NCBI RefSeq assembly: GCF_027923545.1
Contig: NZ_BROH01000007.1
Location: 144,845 to 208,844, forward strand
Direction of reading: 5' to 3'
Length of the DNA: 64,000 nt
Source of the DNA: Sinisalibacter aestuarii
GTDB lineage: Bacteria; Pseudomonadota; Alphaproteobacteria; Rhodobacterales; Rhodobacteraceae
Shown here: in pieces, positions 26,679-35,613 of the stretch
Layout of the letters: each line of letters starts with the position of its first letter
How positions within the stretch are numbered: the first letter of the stretch is position 1
The notes under the pieces: model-generated
Databases searched by the model: none
The model's input: the letters and a program-made list of their open reading frames with translations, nothing else
Told to the model about the DNA's origin: nothing
Program-made: the position numbers and the translations under genes

Positions 26679-27230
26679 ATGGCACGGTTTGCAGTTCTCT
26701 TCGCGGTCTTTCTCGGCCTCGCCGCCCCGGCGCTGGCTGAGGATGGCGACGAGCTGGACCGGCTGTTCGAGGCGCTTCGTGGCGACGAGACGGGCGATGC
26801 GGCCCACTGGGCGCGGATCGAGGACCGGATCTGGGATCTGTGGTCGCGCTCCGGGTCAGCGGCGATGGATTATCTCTTGGAGCGCGGGCGCGAGGCGCTG
26901 GCCGCCGACCAGTTCGATGCCGCCATCGAGCATCTGACCGCGCTGGTGGACAATGCGCCCGACTTCGCCGAGGGCTACAATGCGCGGGCGACCGCCTATT
27001 ATCAGGCCGGGCTGGTCGGCCCGGCCATGGCCGATATCGCCAGGGTGCTCACGCTGGAGCCGCGCCATTTCGGGGCGCTGACCGGGCTTGGTCTGATCCT
27101 TGAGGAAACCGGCGATGCCGAGGGCGCAGTGCGTGCCTATGGGGCCGCGCTTGCTATACATCCCCACCAGCCCGATCTAAGAGAGGCGATGGAACGCCTT
27201 GATGAAGAGCTTCAGGGCGAAACGATCTGA
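26679..27230 (+). CDS. Periplasmic tetratricopeptide-repeat protein
   Basis: 183 residues. A cleavable signal peptide is evident (MARFAVLFAVFLGLAAPALA, then EDGDE). About four TPR units follow (AADQFDAAIEHLTALVDNAP, AEGYNARATAYYQAGLVGPA, PRHFGALTGLGLILEETGDA, VRAYGAALAIHPHQPDL). It may scaffold other envelope proteins; no partner is evident. It ends 18 nt before the helicase gene. Confidence 0.82.
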   Translation: MARFAVLFAVFLGLAAPALAEDGDELDRLFEALRGDETGDAAHWARIEDRIWDLWSRSGSAAMDYLLERGREALAADQFDAAIEHLTALVDNAPDFAEGYNARATAYYQAGLVGPAMADIARVLTLEPRHFGALTGLGLILEETGDAEGAVRAYGAALAIHPHQPDLREAMERLDEELQGETI

Positions 27231-27248
27231 CCTCGGGCAGGAGGCGGC

Positions 27249-30170
27249 ATGTCGCGGATCACCGCGGTTCTGGGCCCCACGAATACGGGCAAGACCCACT
27301 ATGCCATAGAGCGGATGCTCGGCTACCGCAGCGGCGTGATCGGCCTGCCGCTGCGGCTATTGGCGCGCGAGGTCTATGACCGGATCGTTGAGGTGCGGGG
27401 GCCGGGCGTGGTGGCGCTGGTCACCGGCGAAGAGCGGATCGTGCCCGACCGGGTGCAATACTGGGTCTGCACCGTCGAGGCGATGCCGGAGGGGCTGGGC
27501 ACCGATTTTCTGGCCGTCGACGAGATCCAGCTTTGCGCCGATCCCGAGCGCGGGCATGTGTTCACCGACCGGCTGCTGAAAGCGCGCGGCACCCATGAGA
27601 CGCTGTTTCTCGGCGCCGAGACGATGCGCGGGGCGATTGCCGCTTTGGTGCCGGGGGCGCAGTTCATGCGGCGCGAGCGGTTCAGCGCGCTTGGCTATGC
27701 CGGATCGAAGAAGACGAGCCGGATGCCGCCACGTAGTGCTATCGTCGGGTTTTCAGTGGATAATCTCTATGCCATCGCCGAGTTGATGCGCCGTCAGAAG
27801 GGTGGCGTGGCGGTGGTGATGGGCGCGCTCAGCCCGCGCACCCGCAATGCGCAGGTGGCGATGTATCAAAACGGCGACGTGGATTACCTCGTTGCCACCG
27901 ACGCGATCGGCATGGGGCTGAACCTCGACGTGAACCACGTCGCTTTTTCGGCGCTTTCTAAGTTCGACGGGCGGCGGATGCGGCGGCTCGCGCCCAACGA
28001 GCTGGCGCAGATCGCGGGCCGGGCGGGGCGCTATCGCTCGGATGGTACCTTTGGCGTGACGGGCGAGGCGCCGCCGCTGGAGGCGGAGGTGATCGCCGCC
28101 ATCGAGGAGCACCGCTTTACGCCGCTCAAAAAGCTCAACTGGCGCAATTCCGATCTGACCTTCGGCACCGTCGATGCGCTGATCCGCACGCTTGAGCAGA
28201 GCCCTGACGACGAATGGCTGGTCAAGGCGCGCGAGGCCGATGACCTGATGGCGCTGAAGGCGCTGGCCGAAGATGACGTGATCCGCGCCCGCGCCTCCGA
28301 CGGCCCCTCGGTGCGGCTCTTGTGGGATGTGTGCCGCATCCCCGATTTTCGTGGCATCAGCCATGCCGAACATGCAAGCCTGCTGGCGAAGATCTACAGC
28401 GATCTGCACGAGCACGGGCAGGTGCCCGAAGACTGGTTTGCCGGGCATGTGGCCCGGATCGACCGGCCGGCCGGCGATATTGACACGCTGTCGAAACGTT
28501 TGGCCTATATCCGGACGTGGACATATGTCGCGCAAAGGAATGGCTGGCTGGCCGATGTTGACCATTGGCGTGGCGAGACACGTGCGGTAGAAGACCGCCT
28601 GTCGGATGCGCTTCACGCCGCGCTGACGCAGAGATTTGTTGACCGGCGGACCAGCGTGCTGCTCCGGCGGTTGAAGCAGAAGGAGAGCCTTGTGGCCGAG
28701 GTGAACGACAAGGGCGAAGTGACGGTGGAAGGCGAAGCGCTGGGCCGTCTTGAAGGGTTTCGGTTCCGGCAGGATGCGTCGGCAAGTCCGGAAGAGGCCA
28801 AGACCCTGCGCGCCGCCGCGGTGAGCGCGCTGGCGCCGGAATTCTCGCTGCGCGCCGACCGGTTCTACAACGCGCCCGATACCGAGCTGGATTTCACCGA
28901 GCAGGGCGGGCTGATGTGGGGCGAACACGCAATCGGCAAGCTGGTGAAGGGCGACGATGCGCTCAAGCCGCGCGTCGAGGCCTTTGTCGACGAGGAGGCC
29001 GGCACCGAGGTGGCCGAGAAGGTGGCCCGCCGGCTGCAGCATTTCATCGACCGCAAGGTGGCCGCGCTGTTCGAGCCGCTTGTCACGATCCAGAAGGACG
29101 AGGGGCTGACCGGGCTGGCGCGCGGCTTCGGCTTCCAGCTTGTCGAGGCGATGGGGATCCTCCCGCGCGACAAGGTGGCGCAGGACGTGAAGGCGCTCGA
29201 TCAGGATGCGCGCGGGCTCTTGCGCAAGCATGGCGTGCGCTTTGGCCAGTTCACCATTTTCCTGCCCGCGCTGCTCAAGCCCGCACCGACGCGGCTCAGG
29301 CTGGTGCTTTGGGGGCTGACGAGCGGCGCGGCGGAATTCGCCGAGGCGCCGCCGGCGGGGCTGGTGACGATCCCGGTCGTCGACGGGATCGACCACGAGG
29401 TCTATGCGCTGTCGGGCTATCGTCCCGCCGGCGCGCGGGCGATCCGCATCGACATGCTGGAGCGGCTGGCCGACCAGTTGCGCGCGCAGGACAGCCGGGG
29501 CGGCTTCGAGGCCAACCCCGACATGCTGTCGATCACCGGCATGACGCTGGAGCAATTCGCCGATCTGATGCAGGGCCTTGGCTACAAGGCCGACCGGGGC
29601 GAGCGCGCCAAGACCAAGCCTGCCGATCACGATGCCGGTTCCACCGGCTATTCGGAAGCCGAGGCCCAGCCCTGGGCCGACCGTCCGCCGGAGCCGCATC
29701 CGGGCGAACATGGCGTGAGCGAGGTCGAGGCGATCCCCGAGGCCGATGGTGCAGGCCATTCCAAACATCTGCATGTCGACCATCTGGAAGGCTCCGGCTT
29801 TTCCTCGGTCGAGGCGCAGCCGGATGTGGACGACGATGACGAAACCGAGCCGCATCCCGGCGCGCAGGGCGTCAGCGAGGCCGAGACCAATATCGGGCCG
29901 GGCGACGGGCCGGAAGTATTTTTCACCTTCACCTGGGGCGGTTTTGGCATGCGCCAGGGCGGTGGCGGCGGTGGCCGGGGCGGCAAGCCGCGCGGCCAGC
30001 AGAGCGGCGGTGGCGCCAAGGGCGGCAAACCGCGCCGGCCCAAGGGCGGCCCGAAGGGCGGTGGCGGTAAGGCACAGAACTTCGAAGCCCGTCCGCCACG
30101 CAAGGAAAAGGCCATCGACCCCGACAACCCCTTCGCCGCGGCGCTGATGGGGCTGAAGGACAAGAAGTAG
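27249..30170 (+). CDS. Suv3-like DExH-box RNA helicase with long C-terminal extension
   Basis: 973 residues. The helicase core has Walker A GPTNTGKTHYA at the extreme N-terminus, motif II DEIQ, and motif VI QIAGRAGR near residue 260, the set found in mitochondrial Suv3. A central region (about 330-760) follows the Suv3-like layout. The tail from about 780 has four imperfect G-x-S-x-x-E-A units (GYSEAEAQP, GVSEVEAIP, GFSSVEAQP, GVSEAET) and then a Gly/Lys/Arg-rich RNA-binding type region (GGGGGGRGGKPRG). It probably unwinds structured RNA during decay. The next gene encodes an S4 RNA-binding protein directly at its stop codon. Confidence 0.85.
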   Translation: MSRITAVLGPTNTGKTHYAIERMLGYRSGVIGLPLRLLAREVYDRIVEVRGPGVVALVTGEERIVPDRVQYWVCTVEAMPEGLGTDFLAVDEIQLCADPERGHVFTDRLLKARGTHETLFLGAETMRGAIAALVPGAQFMRRERFSALGYAGSKKTSRMPPRSAIVGFSVDNLYAIAELMRRQKGGVAVVMGALSPRTRNAQVAMYQNGDVDYLVATDAIGMGLNLDVNHVAFSALSKFDGRRMRRLAPNELAQIAGRAGRYRSDGTFGVTGEAPPLEAEVIAAIEEHRFTPLKKLNWRNSDLTFGTVDALIRTLEQSPDDEWLVKAREADDLMALKALAEDDVIRARASDGPSVRLLWDVCRIPDFRGISHAEHASLLAKIYSDLHEHGQVPEDWFAGHVARIDRPAGDIDTLSKRLAYIRTWTYVAQRNGWLADVDHWRGETRAVEDRLSDALHAALTQRFVDRRTSVLLRRLKQKESLVAEVNDKGEVTVEGEALGRLEGFRFRQDASASPEEAKTLRAAAVSALAPEFSLRADRFYNAPDTELDFTEQGGLMWGEHAIGKLVKGDDALKPRVEAFVDEEAGTEVAEKVARRLQHFIDRKVAALFEPLVTIQKDEGLTGLARGFGFQLVEAMGILPRDKVAQDVKALDQDARGLLRKHGVRFGQFTIFLPALLKPAPTRLRLVLWGLTSGAAEFAEAPPAGLVTIPVVDGIDHEVYALSGYRPAGARAIRIDMLERLADQLRAQDSRGGFEANPDMLSITGMTLEQFADLMQGLGYKADRGERAKTKPADHDAGSTGYSEAEAQPWADRPPEPHPGEHGVSEVEAIPEADGAGHSKHLHVDHLEGSGFSSVEAQPDVDDDDETEPHPGAQGVSEAETNIGPGDGPEVFFTFTWGGFGMRQGGGGGGRGGKPRGQQSGGGAKGGKPRRPKGGPKGGGGKAQNFEARPPRKEKAIDPDNPFAAALMGLKDKK

Positions 30171-30566
30171 GTGGCGCAGGCTCCCGCCGAGCCGAAAACG
30201 CCGCGCGCCACGATGCGCGCCGACAAGTGGCTGTGGCATGCGCGTTTCTTCAAGACGCGGGGGCTGGCGGCCAAAGTGATCTCGGGCGGGCATCTGCGGG
30301 TGAATGCCGCGAAGGTGCACAAGCCGGCGCAATCGGTGGGGCCGGGCGATGTGCTGACCTTTCCGCAAGGCCGCCGCATCCGGGTGGTGAAGGTGCTGGG
30401 CCTGAGCGCGCGGCGCGGCCCGGCGTCAGAGGCGCAGACGCTTTACGAAGACCTCTCGCCGCCGTCCGATCCTGCCCCTGCCGCCCCGCGCTACGAGGGC
30501 AAGGGCAGGCCGAGTGGGAAAGATCGTCGCAACGCCCGGCTTTTTGATCCCTCTCAGCTTGAATGA
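30171..30566 (+). CDS. hslR: S4-domain RNA-binding protein, Hsp15-like
   Basis: 131 residues from a GTG that follows the helicase stop without a gap; an ATG at 30213 (MRADKWLWHARFF) is an alternative and closer to the usual family start. The S4 domain is clear (DKWLWHARFFKTRGLAAKVI, GHLRVNAAKVHKPAQSV, GDVLTFPQGRRIRVVKVL). Hsp15 in E. coli binds free 50S subunits carrying nascent chains after heat shock. A charged, disordered tail ends the protein. Translational coupling with the helicase suggests a shared RNA-related role. Confidence 0.85.
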   Translation: MAQAPAEPKTPRATMRADKWLWHARFFKTRGLAAKVISGGHLRVNAAKVHKPAQSVGPGDVLTFPQGRRIRVVKVLGLSARRGPASEAQTLYEDLSPPSDPAPAAPRYEGKGRPSGKDRRNARLFDPSQLE

Positions 30567-30617
30567 TCCGGTCAAGCCGGTTAGCTAAACTTGAGTCAAC
30601 GGCTTTCGGGGTGACCC

Positions 30618-30950
30618 ATGACCTATATCGTCAACGACAAATGCATCGCCTGCAAATACACCGACTGCGTGGAAGTTTGCCCCGTGGATTGCTTCTACGA
30701 GGGCGAGAACATGTTGGTGATTCACCCGGACGAATGCATTGATTGCGGCGTCTGCGAGCCGGAATGCCCGGCGGACGCGATTCGCCCCGATACCGAGCCG
30801 GAAGCCGCCGCCTGGGTCGAGTTCAACCGCAAATATGCGGAGATGTGGCCGGTCATCGTGTCGAAGAAAGACCCGCTGCCCGAGGCCGAGGAGCGTGACG
30901 GCGAAGATGGTAAGCTGGAGAAGTACTTCTCCGAGAAAGCCGGCGGCTGA
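30618..30950 (+). CDS. fdxA: Seven-iron (3Fe-4S/4Fe-4S) ferredoxin FdxA
   Basis: 110 residues. The N-terminal half has the cysteine spacing of 7Fe ferredoxins: [18 protein letters not shown] for one cluster and [16 protein letters not shown] for the other. The acidic tail is typical of the alphaproteobacterial FdxA. It is a cytoplasmic electron carrier; the partner is unknown. It lies 51 nt after hslR, with carD 277 nt further on. Confidence 0.94.
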   Translation: MTYIVNDKCIACKYTDCVEVCPVDCFYEGENMLVIHPDECIDCGVCEPECPADAIRPDTEPEAAAWVEFNRKYAEMWPVIVSKKDPLPEAEERDGEDGKLEKYFSEKAGG

Positions 30951-31026
30951 GGCGGAGCATGGTGCGGGGCCGGCGCCGAAACTGGCCGACAGACCGGAGC
31001 GGCGCTTGCCGCGCTGCAGCGGTGTT

Positions 31027-31055
31027 TTGATTCTCCGGTGATTCTGTGTTATATT
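31027..31055 (+). promoter_or_regulatory. Promoter of carD
   Basis: TTGATT (31027-31032), 17 nt, TATATT (31050-31055): a near-consensus housekeeping promoter. It leaves a leader of about 165 nt before carD. Confidence 0.65.
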
Positions 31056-31145
31056 CCATTCTCGGTATGGAACCGGAGGCCTGAGCGCGTTGGTTGGGGC
31101 TGCACCATTTGGCGCGCATAAACACTGGAAGATGAAAATGTATGA

Positions 31146-31175
31146 GTGGCAGGCCAGGCCCGCCACCGGTTTTTT
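31146..31175 (+). terminator. Possible attenuator in the carD leader
   Basis: GTGGC (31146-31150) can pair with GCCAC (31162-31166), followed three bases later by six T. It lies in the leader between the carD promoter and the gene. The stem is short, so premature termination is only a possibility. Confidence 0.35.
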
Positions 31176-31227
31176 CTGACGCCTGTGATCCTGGCTGTCC
31201 GGGAATTGCAAAAGGACAAATAAACAT

Positions 31228-31737
31228 ATGAGCAAGGCCAAAAAGCTGGATTTCCGCCCTAATGAGTTCGTCGTCTATCCTGCGCATGGGGTGGGCAGGA
31301 TCATCTCGATCGAGGAGCAGGAAATCGCAGGTCTTTCGCTTGAGCTGTTCGTGATCTCGTTCGAAAAAGACAAGATGACCCTGCGGGTGCCGACCAACAA
31401 GGCGACCGAGGTGGGGATGCGTGGGCTGTCGAGCCCCGATATCGTTTCGAAGGCGATGGACACGCTCAAGGGCAAGGCGCGGGTGAAGCGGGCCATGTGG
31501 TCGCGCCGTGCGCAGGAATACGAACAGAAGATCAACTCGGGCGATCTGATCTCGATCGCCGAAGTGGTGCGCGACCTTCACCGCAACGACGATCAGCGCG
31601 AGCAGAGCTATTCCGAGCGCCAGCTTTACGAAGCGGCGCTGGAGCGGCTGACGCGCGAAGTGGCTGCCGTGGCCGGTGGCGACGAGATTGCGGCGCAGAA
31701 GAAGGTCGATGACGTGCTGACCTCGCGCGCCGCCTGA
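31228..31737 (+). CDS. carD: CarD-family transcriptional regulator
   Basis: 169 residues. The N-terminal RNA polymerase-interacting domain has FRPNEFVVYPAHGVGRIISI and LRVPTNKATEVGMRGLS; the C-terminal helical DNA-binding part follows (VKRAMWSRRAQEYEQKINSG, about residues 85-165). CarD stabilises open promoter complexes through RNA polymerase beta. AAAGGA precedes the ATG at some distance. A strong terminator follows 20 nt after the stop, so this is a single-gene unit with a long leader. Confidence 0.92.
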   Translation: MSKAKKLDFRPNEFVVYPAHGVGRIISIEEQEIAGLSLELFVISFEKDKMTLRVPTNKATEVGMRGLSSPDIVSKAMDTLKGKARVKRAMWSRRAQEYEQKINSGDLISIAEVVRDLHRNDDQREQSYSERQLYEAALERLTREVAAVAGGDEIAAQKKVDDVLTSRAA

Positions 31738-31757
31738 CCGGCCCCGGACAGGGATAG

Positions 31758-31791
31758 AAACCGCCGTCCTTTGGGACGGCGGTTTTCGTTT
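31758..31791 (+). terminator. Rho-independent terminator of carD
   Basis: AAACCGCCGTCC pairs with GGACGGCGGTTT around TTTG, followed by a T-rich tract. It is a strong 12-bp hairpin and is flanked by A on the left, so it could also stop the minus-strand cobS transcript. Confidence 0.85.
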
Positions 31792-31818
31792 GAGCCGCGT
31801 TCCTGGCAGAGGTCCGGG

Positions 31819-32574
31819 CTACAGCGCCGAAGCGAGGGCCGCGAGTGCGGCGATCTCTCCAAGCTGCTGGCTTGCGCCGAGGATGTCGCCGGTCTGCCCG
31901 CCAATGCGGGCTCTGGCGAGTGCGGCAATGGCGATCCCGGCAAGCGCCACCCAGAACAGCGGCGCGAGCATCGCCCAGCCGACCGCGAGCAGGGCCAGCA
32001 GCGCGGCGAGAGCAACGGCGAGCGTGGCGGTGGCCTGATCGGGCGCGCCGACATGCGACGAAAGGCCGGAGCCGCGCGCATTGGGCAGGGCGGCGGCGAG
32101 CACCGCCATTGGCGCGCGCGACAGGGCGGCGGCGGCGATCAGCGGGGCAAAGAGCCAGCCCGCGCCAATGAGCGCGCTGAGTGCCGACCAGCGCAGCAGC
32201 AGCGACAGCCCGAGCGCCAGCACGCCATAGGAGCCGATATGACTGTCTTTCATGATGTCGAGCCGCCGGGCAGGATCATGGCCGCCCCAGAGCCCGTCGG
32301 CGCTGTCGGCAAGCCCGTCTTCATGCAACGCGCCGGTGGCGGCGATCTGTGCGGCGAGCACCAGCCCGGCGGCAACGCCCACCGGCACGCCGAAGGCGAG
32401 GGCGATCCAGCCGGCCAGACCGGCGATCAGGGCCACGGCCAGCCCGGCCAACGGCCAGGCCCAGGCGGCAGCGGCGCCGCGGGGCGGGCCGGCGCGGACT
32501 GGCAGGCGGGTGAGCAGGGCGAGGGCTTCGGCGATGTCGCCGGGGCGGGCGAGGTCGGGTTTCGGGTCTGACAT
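31819..32574 (-). CDS. cobS: Adenosylcobinamide-GDP ribazoletransferase (cobalamin synthase)
   Basis: 251 residues, a polytopic membrane enzyme. The family signature [20 protein letters not shown] lies near residue 80, then [18 protein letters not shown]; at least five hydrophobic helices follow. It joins alpha-ribazole (phosphate) to adenosylcobinamide-GDP in the last steps of cobalamin assembly. It is divergent from cobT with only 73 nt between, so the two probably share a regulatory region. Confidence 0.92.
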   Translation of the reverse strand: MSDPKPDLARPGDIAEALALLTRLPVRAGPPRGAAAAWAWPLAGLAVALIAGLAGWIALAFGVPVGVAAGLVLAAQIAATGALHEDGLADSADGLWGGHDPARRLDIMKDSHIGSYGVLALGLSLLLRWSALSALIGAGWLFAPLIAAAALSRAPMAVLAAALPNARGSGLSSHVGAPDQATATLAVALAALLALLAVGWAMLAPLFWVALAGIAIAALARARIGGQTGDILGASQQLGEIAALAALASAL

Positions 32575-32647
32575 GGCGGTTTCCGGTTTTGCCTTTCCGT
32601 CTCATTCGGTAATGGGGACGGACGGTTGGTTCAACAGGAGACATGTG

Positions 32648-33667
32648 ATGGCGCAGGCCCCGTTTTCGACCATTGAGGCGTTTCGCGCGCTTCTGAGCGA
32701 TGCGCCCGGCGCGGACGAGGCGGCACGGGCCGGGGCGGCGGCGCGCAATGGTCAGCTGACCAAGCCACCGGGGGCGCTGGGGCGGCTGGAAGATCTGGCG
32801 ATCTGGTATGCGGGCTGGCGTGGTGACGCGCGGCCGCAGATTGATGCGCCGCAGGTCATTGTTTTTGCTGGCAATCATGGCGTGACCGCGCGCGGGGTTT
32901 CGGCCTTTCCCGCCGAGGTGACGGTGCAGATGGTGGCGAATTTCAACGCCGGGGGGGCGGCGATCAACCAACTGGCCAAGGCGTTCGGCGCGACGATGGA
33001 TGTGGTGGCGCTGGAGCTTGACCGGCCGACGGCGGATTTTACCCAAGGTGCGGCGATGAGTGAGGCGGAGCTGGTGGCGGCGCTCGCCGCGGGCTGGGTG
33101 GCGGTCGATCCGCGCGCCGATCTGCTGGTGACCGGCGAGATGGGCATCGGCAACACCACCTCCGCTGCCGCGCTGGCCCATGCGCTGTTTGGCGGTGCGC
33201 CGGAGGATTGGGTGGGCCGCGGCACCGGGGTGGACGATACCGGGCTTGCGCTGAAGGCGGGTGTGGTGGCCGAGGGGCTTGCCGCCAATCCGGGTGCAGT
33301 GGGTGACCCGCTGGAGGCGTTGCGCTGCCTTGGCGGGCGAGAACTGGCGGCGATGGCGGGGGCGATTGCCCGCGCCCGCATCGAGCGGATTCCGGTGATC
33401 CTGGATGGGTTCATCTGCAGCACGGCGGCCGCCACGCTGGAGCGGGCGGTGCCGGGGGCGCTGGATCATGCGGTGGCCGGACATGTCTCGCAAGAGCCGG
33501 GCCATGGGCGGGTGCTGGGCGCGCTCGGCAAGGCGCCGCTTCTGTCGCTGGGGATGCGGCTGGGCGAGGGCTCGGGCGCGGCGCTGGCGATCGGTGTGCT
33601 CAGGGGCGCGGTCGCCTGCCATTCCGGCATGGCGACCTTCGCGGAAGCGGGCGTGTCGGACGGTTGA
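32648..33667 (+). CDS. cobT: Nicotinate-nucleotide-dimethylbenzimidazole phosphoribosyltransferase
   Basis: 339 residues. [19 protein letters not shown] near residue 40, [15 protein letters not shown] segment [38 protein letters not shown] and the C-terminal [18 protein letters not shown] with the catalytic Glu are diagnostic. It makes alpha-ribazole 5'-phosphate for the lower ligand of cobalamin. The start has AGGAG about 8 nt upstream. It ends 6 nt before the stop of the convergent antiporter gene. Confidence 0.94.
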   Translation: MAQAPFSTIEAFRALLSDAPGADEAARAGAAARNGQLTKPPGALGRLEDLAIWYAGWRGDARPQIDAPQVIVFAGNHGVTARGVSAFPAEVTVQMVANFNAGGAAINQLAKAFGATMDVVALELDRPTADFTQGAAMSEAELVAALAAGWVAVDPRADLLVTGEMGIGNTTSAAALAHALFGGAPEDWVGRGTGVDDTGLALKAGVVAEGLAANPGAVGDPLEALRCLGGRELAAMAGAIARARIERIPVILDGFICSTAAATLERAVPGALDHAVAGHVSQEPGHGRVLGALGKAPLLSLGMRLGEGSGAALAIGVLRGAVACHSGMATFAEAGVSDG

Positions 33668-33673
33668 AACGCT

Positions 33674-35560
33674 TCAGGTATCGCCCTCGGCGTCGCGGGC
33701 GGCCTGTTCGCGCTCCAGCGCATCGTCGGTCATGAGCTGGGTGAGCAGGGCAGACTGAATATCGTGTTCGAGCTGGACCGCGCGGTCGAGATAGGCCTGG
33801 TTTTCCGATGTCGGCACGCCGGGCTTCCACAGCTCGCGCAACTCGCGGATCGTGTGCCGGTCGTGCTGGTAGAAGATCTTCTCGGCCTGTGCTGCTTCGT
33901 ATTCAGACAAGCCAACGTTTTCAAGCACGTAGCGGCCGACGCGCAGGGAACTGTCGAAGAGTTCGCGCACCACGTGATCGGCCCCCGCCTGCAACAGCTC
34001 GTAGGTATGGGCGCGGTCGCGGGCGCGGACGATGACCAGCACATCGGGGTTCATCCGCTTGGCCTGACGCACGATATTCACCGCGCCTTCAGGGTTGTTG
34101 ATCGCGATGACGAGAATCTTCGCCGTGGCCAGCCCTGCGGCGCGCAGCAGGTCGATCCGGGTCGTGTCGCCAAGGAAGGTCTTGACCCCGAGGCGGCGCA
34201 TGAACTGGACGCGCTTGAGATCGTGGTCGAGCAGGGTGGTCTCGAACCCGGCGGAGCGCACGAGGCGGTTGACCACCTGTCCGAACCGGCCCGATCCGAC
34301 GATGATGATACGGTGCTGTTCGTCGATCTCGTCGGCTTCGGGCACTTCGGTACGCTCCTGCCGGCGGCGGCTGAGCAGGTCATGCGCGATGAAGGCGAGC
34401 GGGGTGAGCAGCATCGACAGGGCGATGATGGTGAGAAGATCGGCGCCGATCGGCTCGGTGACCACACCCTGTTGCAGCGCGAAGGTGATCAGGACGAAGC
34501 CGAACTCCCCGGCCTGCGCCAGCCCCAGCGTGAACAGCCAGTGATCGCGCCGCCGCAGCCCGAAGGCGCGCCCGAGGATGGCCAGCACGGCGGCCTTGCC
34601 GGCCATCAGCAGGAGTGTGAGAGCGAGCAGGCGCAGTGGATCGGCGAGGAAGCCCACAAGGTCGATCCCGGCGCCGACCGTGATGAAGAACAGCCCCAGC
34701 AGCAGGCCCTTGAAGGGCTGAATGTCGGTCTCCAGCTCGTGGCGGAACTCGCTGCCCGCGAGGATCACCCCGGCGAGAAAGGTGCCAAGTGCCGGCGAGA
34801 GGCCGACAAGATCCATCAGCACGGCGATGCCGACGACGATCAGCAAGGCGAAGGCGGTGTACATTTCGCGCAGGCGCGCTGAATCGATGTAGCGAAACAG
34901 CGGCCGGATGAGGTAGCGCCCGCCGAAGATCACCGCCGCCACCGCGCCGAGGGTGACGAGGGTGACACCCCAGCCCGGCAGGCCCTCGACCAGACTGAAG
35001 GTGGCGGTTTCGCCGCTGTGCTTGAGCGTGTCGGCCGCTTCGGTGGGGGCGATGGCCAGAAGCGGCAGGAGCGCCAGCATCGGGATGACGGCGATATCCT
35101 GGGTGAGCAGGACCGAGAAGGTGCTGCGCCCGCCTGCGGTCTGGATCAGGCCTTTTTCGCTGAGGGTCTGCAACACGATGGCGGTGGAGGAGAGCGCCAG
35201 CGTCATACCGACGGCGAGCGAGGTTTGCCAGCCCTGACCGAGCGCCATGACGGCGACGAAAATCACCCCGGTGGTGAGCAGGATCTGCAGGCCCCCAAGC
35301 CCCATCAGCCTGTGGCGCATGGCCCAGAGCGTGCGCGGTTCGAGTTCGAGACCGATCAGGAACAGCATCATCACCACGCCGAATTCGGCGAAATGCTGCA
35401 GATCTGCGGTGGCCGACGAGGCGATGCCGGTGATCGGGCCGATGACCAGGCCCGCAAGCAGGTAGCCCAGTACCGACCCCAGGCCGAGACGCGCCGCGAT
35501 CGGAACGGCGATCACGGCGGCGGCAAGGTAGATCGTGGCATCGAGCAGGAAGCTTTCCAT
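33674..35560 (-). CDS. Monovalent cation:proton antiporter, CPA2 family, with RCK domain (Kef-type)
   Basis: 628 residues. The N-terminal 400 residues hold about 12 hydrophobic helices of a Na/H exchanger domain, including LGYLLAGLVIGPITGI, ALSSTAIVLQTLSEKGL and LGLAQAGEFGFVLI. A TrkA-N/RCK domain follows (RIIIVGSGRFGQVVNRLV, Rossmann G-x-G-x-x-G), then a short C-terminal tail. Kef-type systems exchange potassium for protons and are often gated by glutathione adducts; that gating is not shown here. ATG 35560 has only a weak ribosome site. The frame upstream is a shadow of the next gene. Confidence 0.9.
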   Translation of the reverse strand: MESFLLDATIYLAAAVIAVPIAARLGLGSVLGYLLAGLVIGPITGIASSATADLQHFAEFGVVMMLFLIGLELEPRTLWAMRHRLMGLGGLQILLTTGVIFVAVMALGQGWQTSLAVGMTLALSSTAIVLQTLSEKGLIQTAGGRSTFSVLLTQDIAVIPMLALLPLLAIAPTEAADTLKHSGETATFSLVEGLPGWGVTLVTLGAVAAVIFGGRYLIRPLFRYIDSARLREMYTAFALLIVVGIAVLMDLVGLSPALGTFLAGVILAGSEFRHELETDIQPFKGLLLGLFFITVGAGIDLVGFLADPLRLLALTLLLMAGKAAVLAILGRAFGLRRRDHWLFTLGLAQAGEFGFVLITFALQQGVVTEPIGADLLTIIALSMLLTPLAFIAHDLLSRRRQERTEVPEADEIDEQHRIIIVGSGRFGQVVNRLVRSAGFETTLLDHDLKRVQFMRRLGVKTFLGDTTRIDLLRAAGLATAKILVIAINNPEGAVNIVRQAKRMNPDVLVIVRARDRAHTYELLQAGADHVVRELFDSSLRVGRYVLENVGLSEYEAAQAEKIFYQHDRHTIRELRELWKPGVPTSENQAYLDRAVQLEHDIQSALLTQLMTDDALEREQAARDAEGDT

Positions 35561-35613
35561 ACAGGCGATATCGCAACCGGGGGCCGGTTTGGCAAGCCGG
35601 CATGCCCGCCGCG

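Noticed and set aside
27753..30368. 871-codon minus-strand frame across the helicase
   Set aside because: Antisense shadow of a recognised helicase with clear motifs.
32575..32647. Cobalamin riboswitch between cobS and cobT
   Set aside because: The 73-nt gap is too short for the roughly 200-nt element and no B12-box-like sequence is seen.
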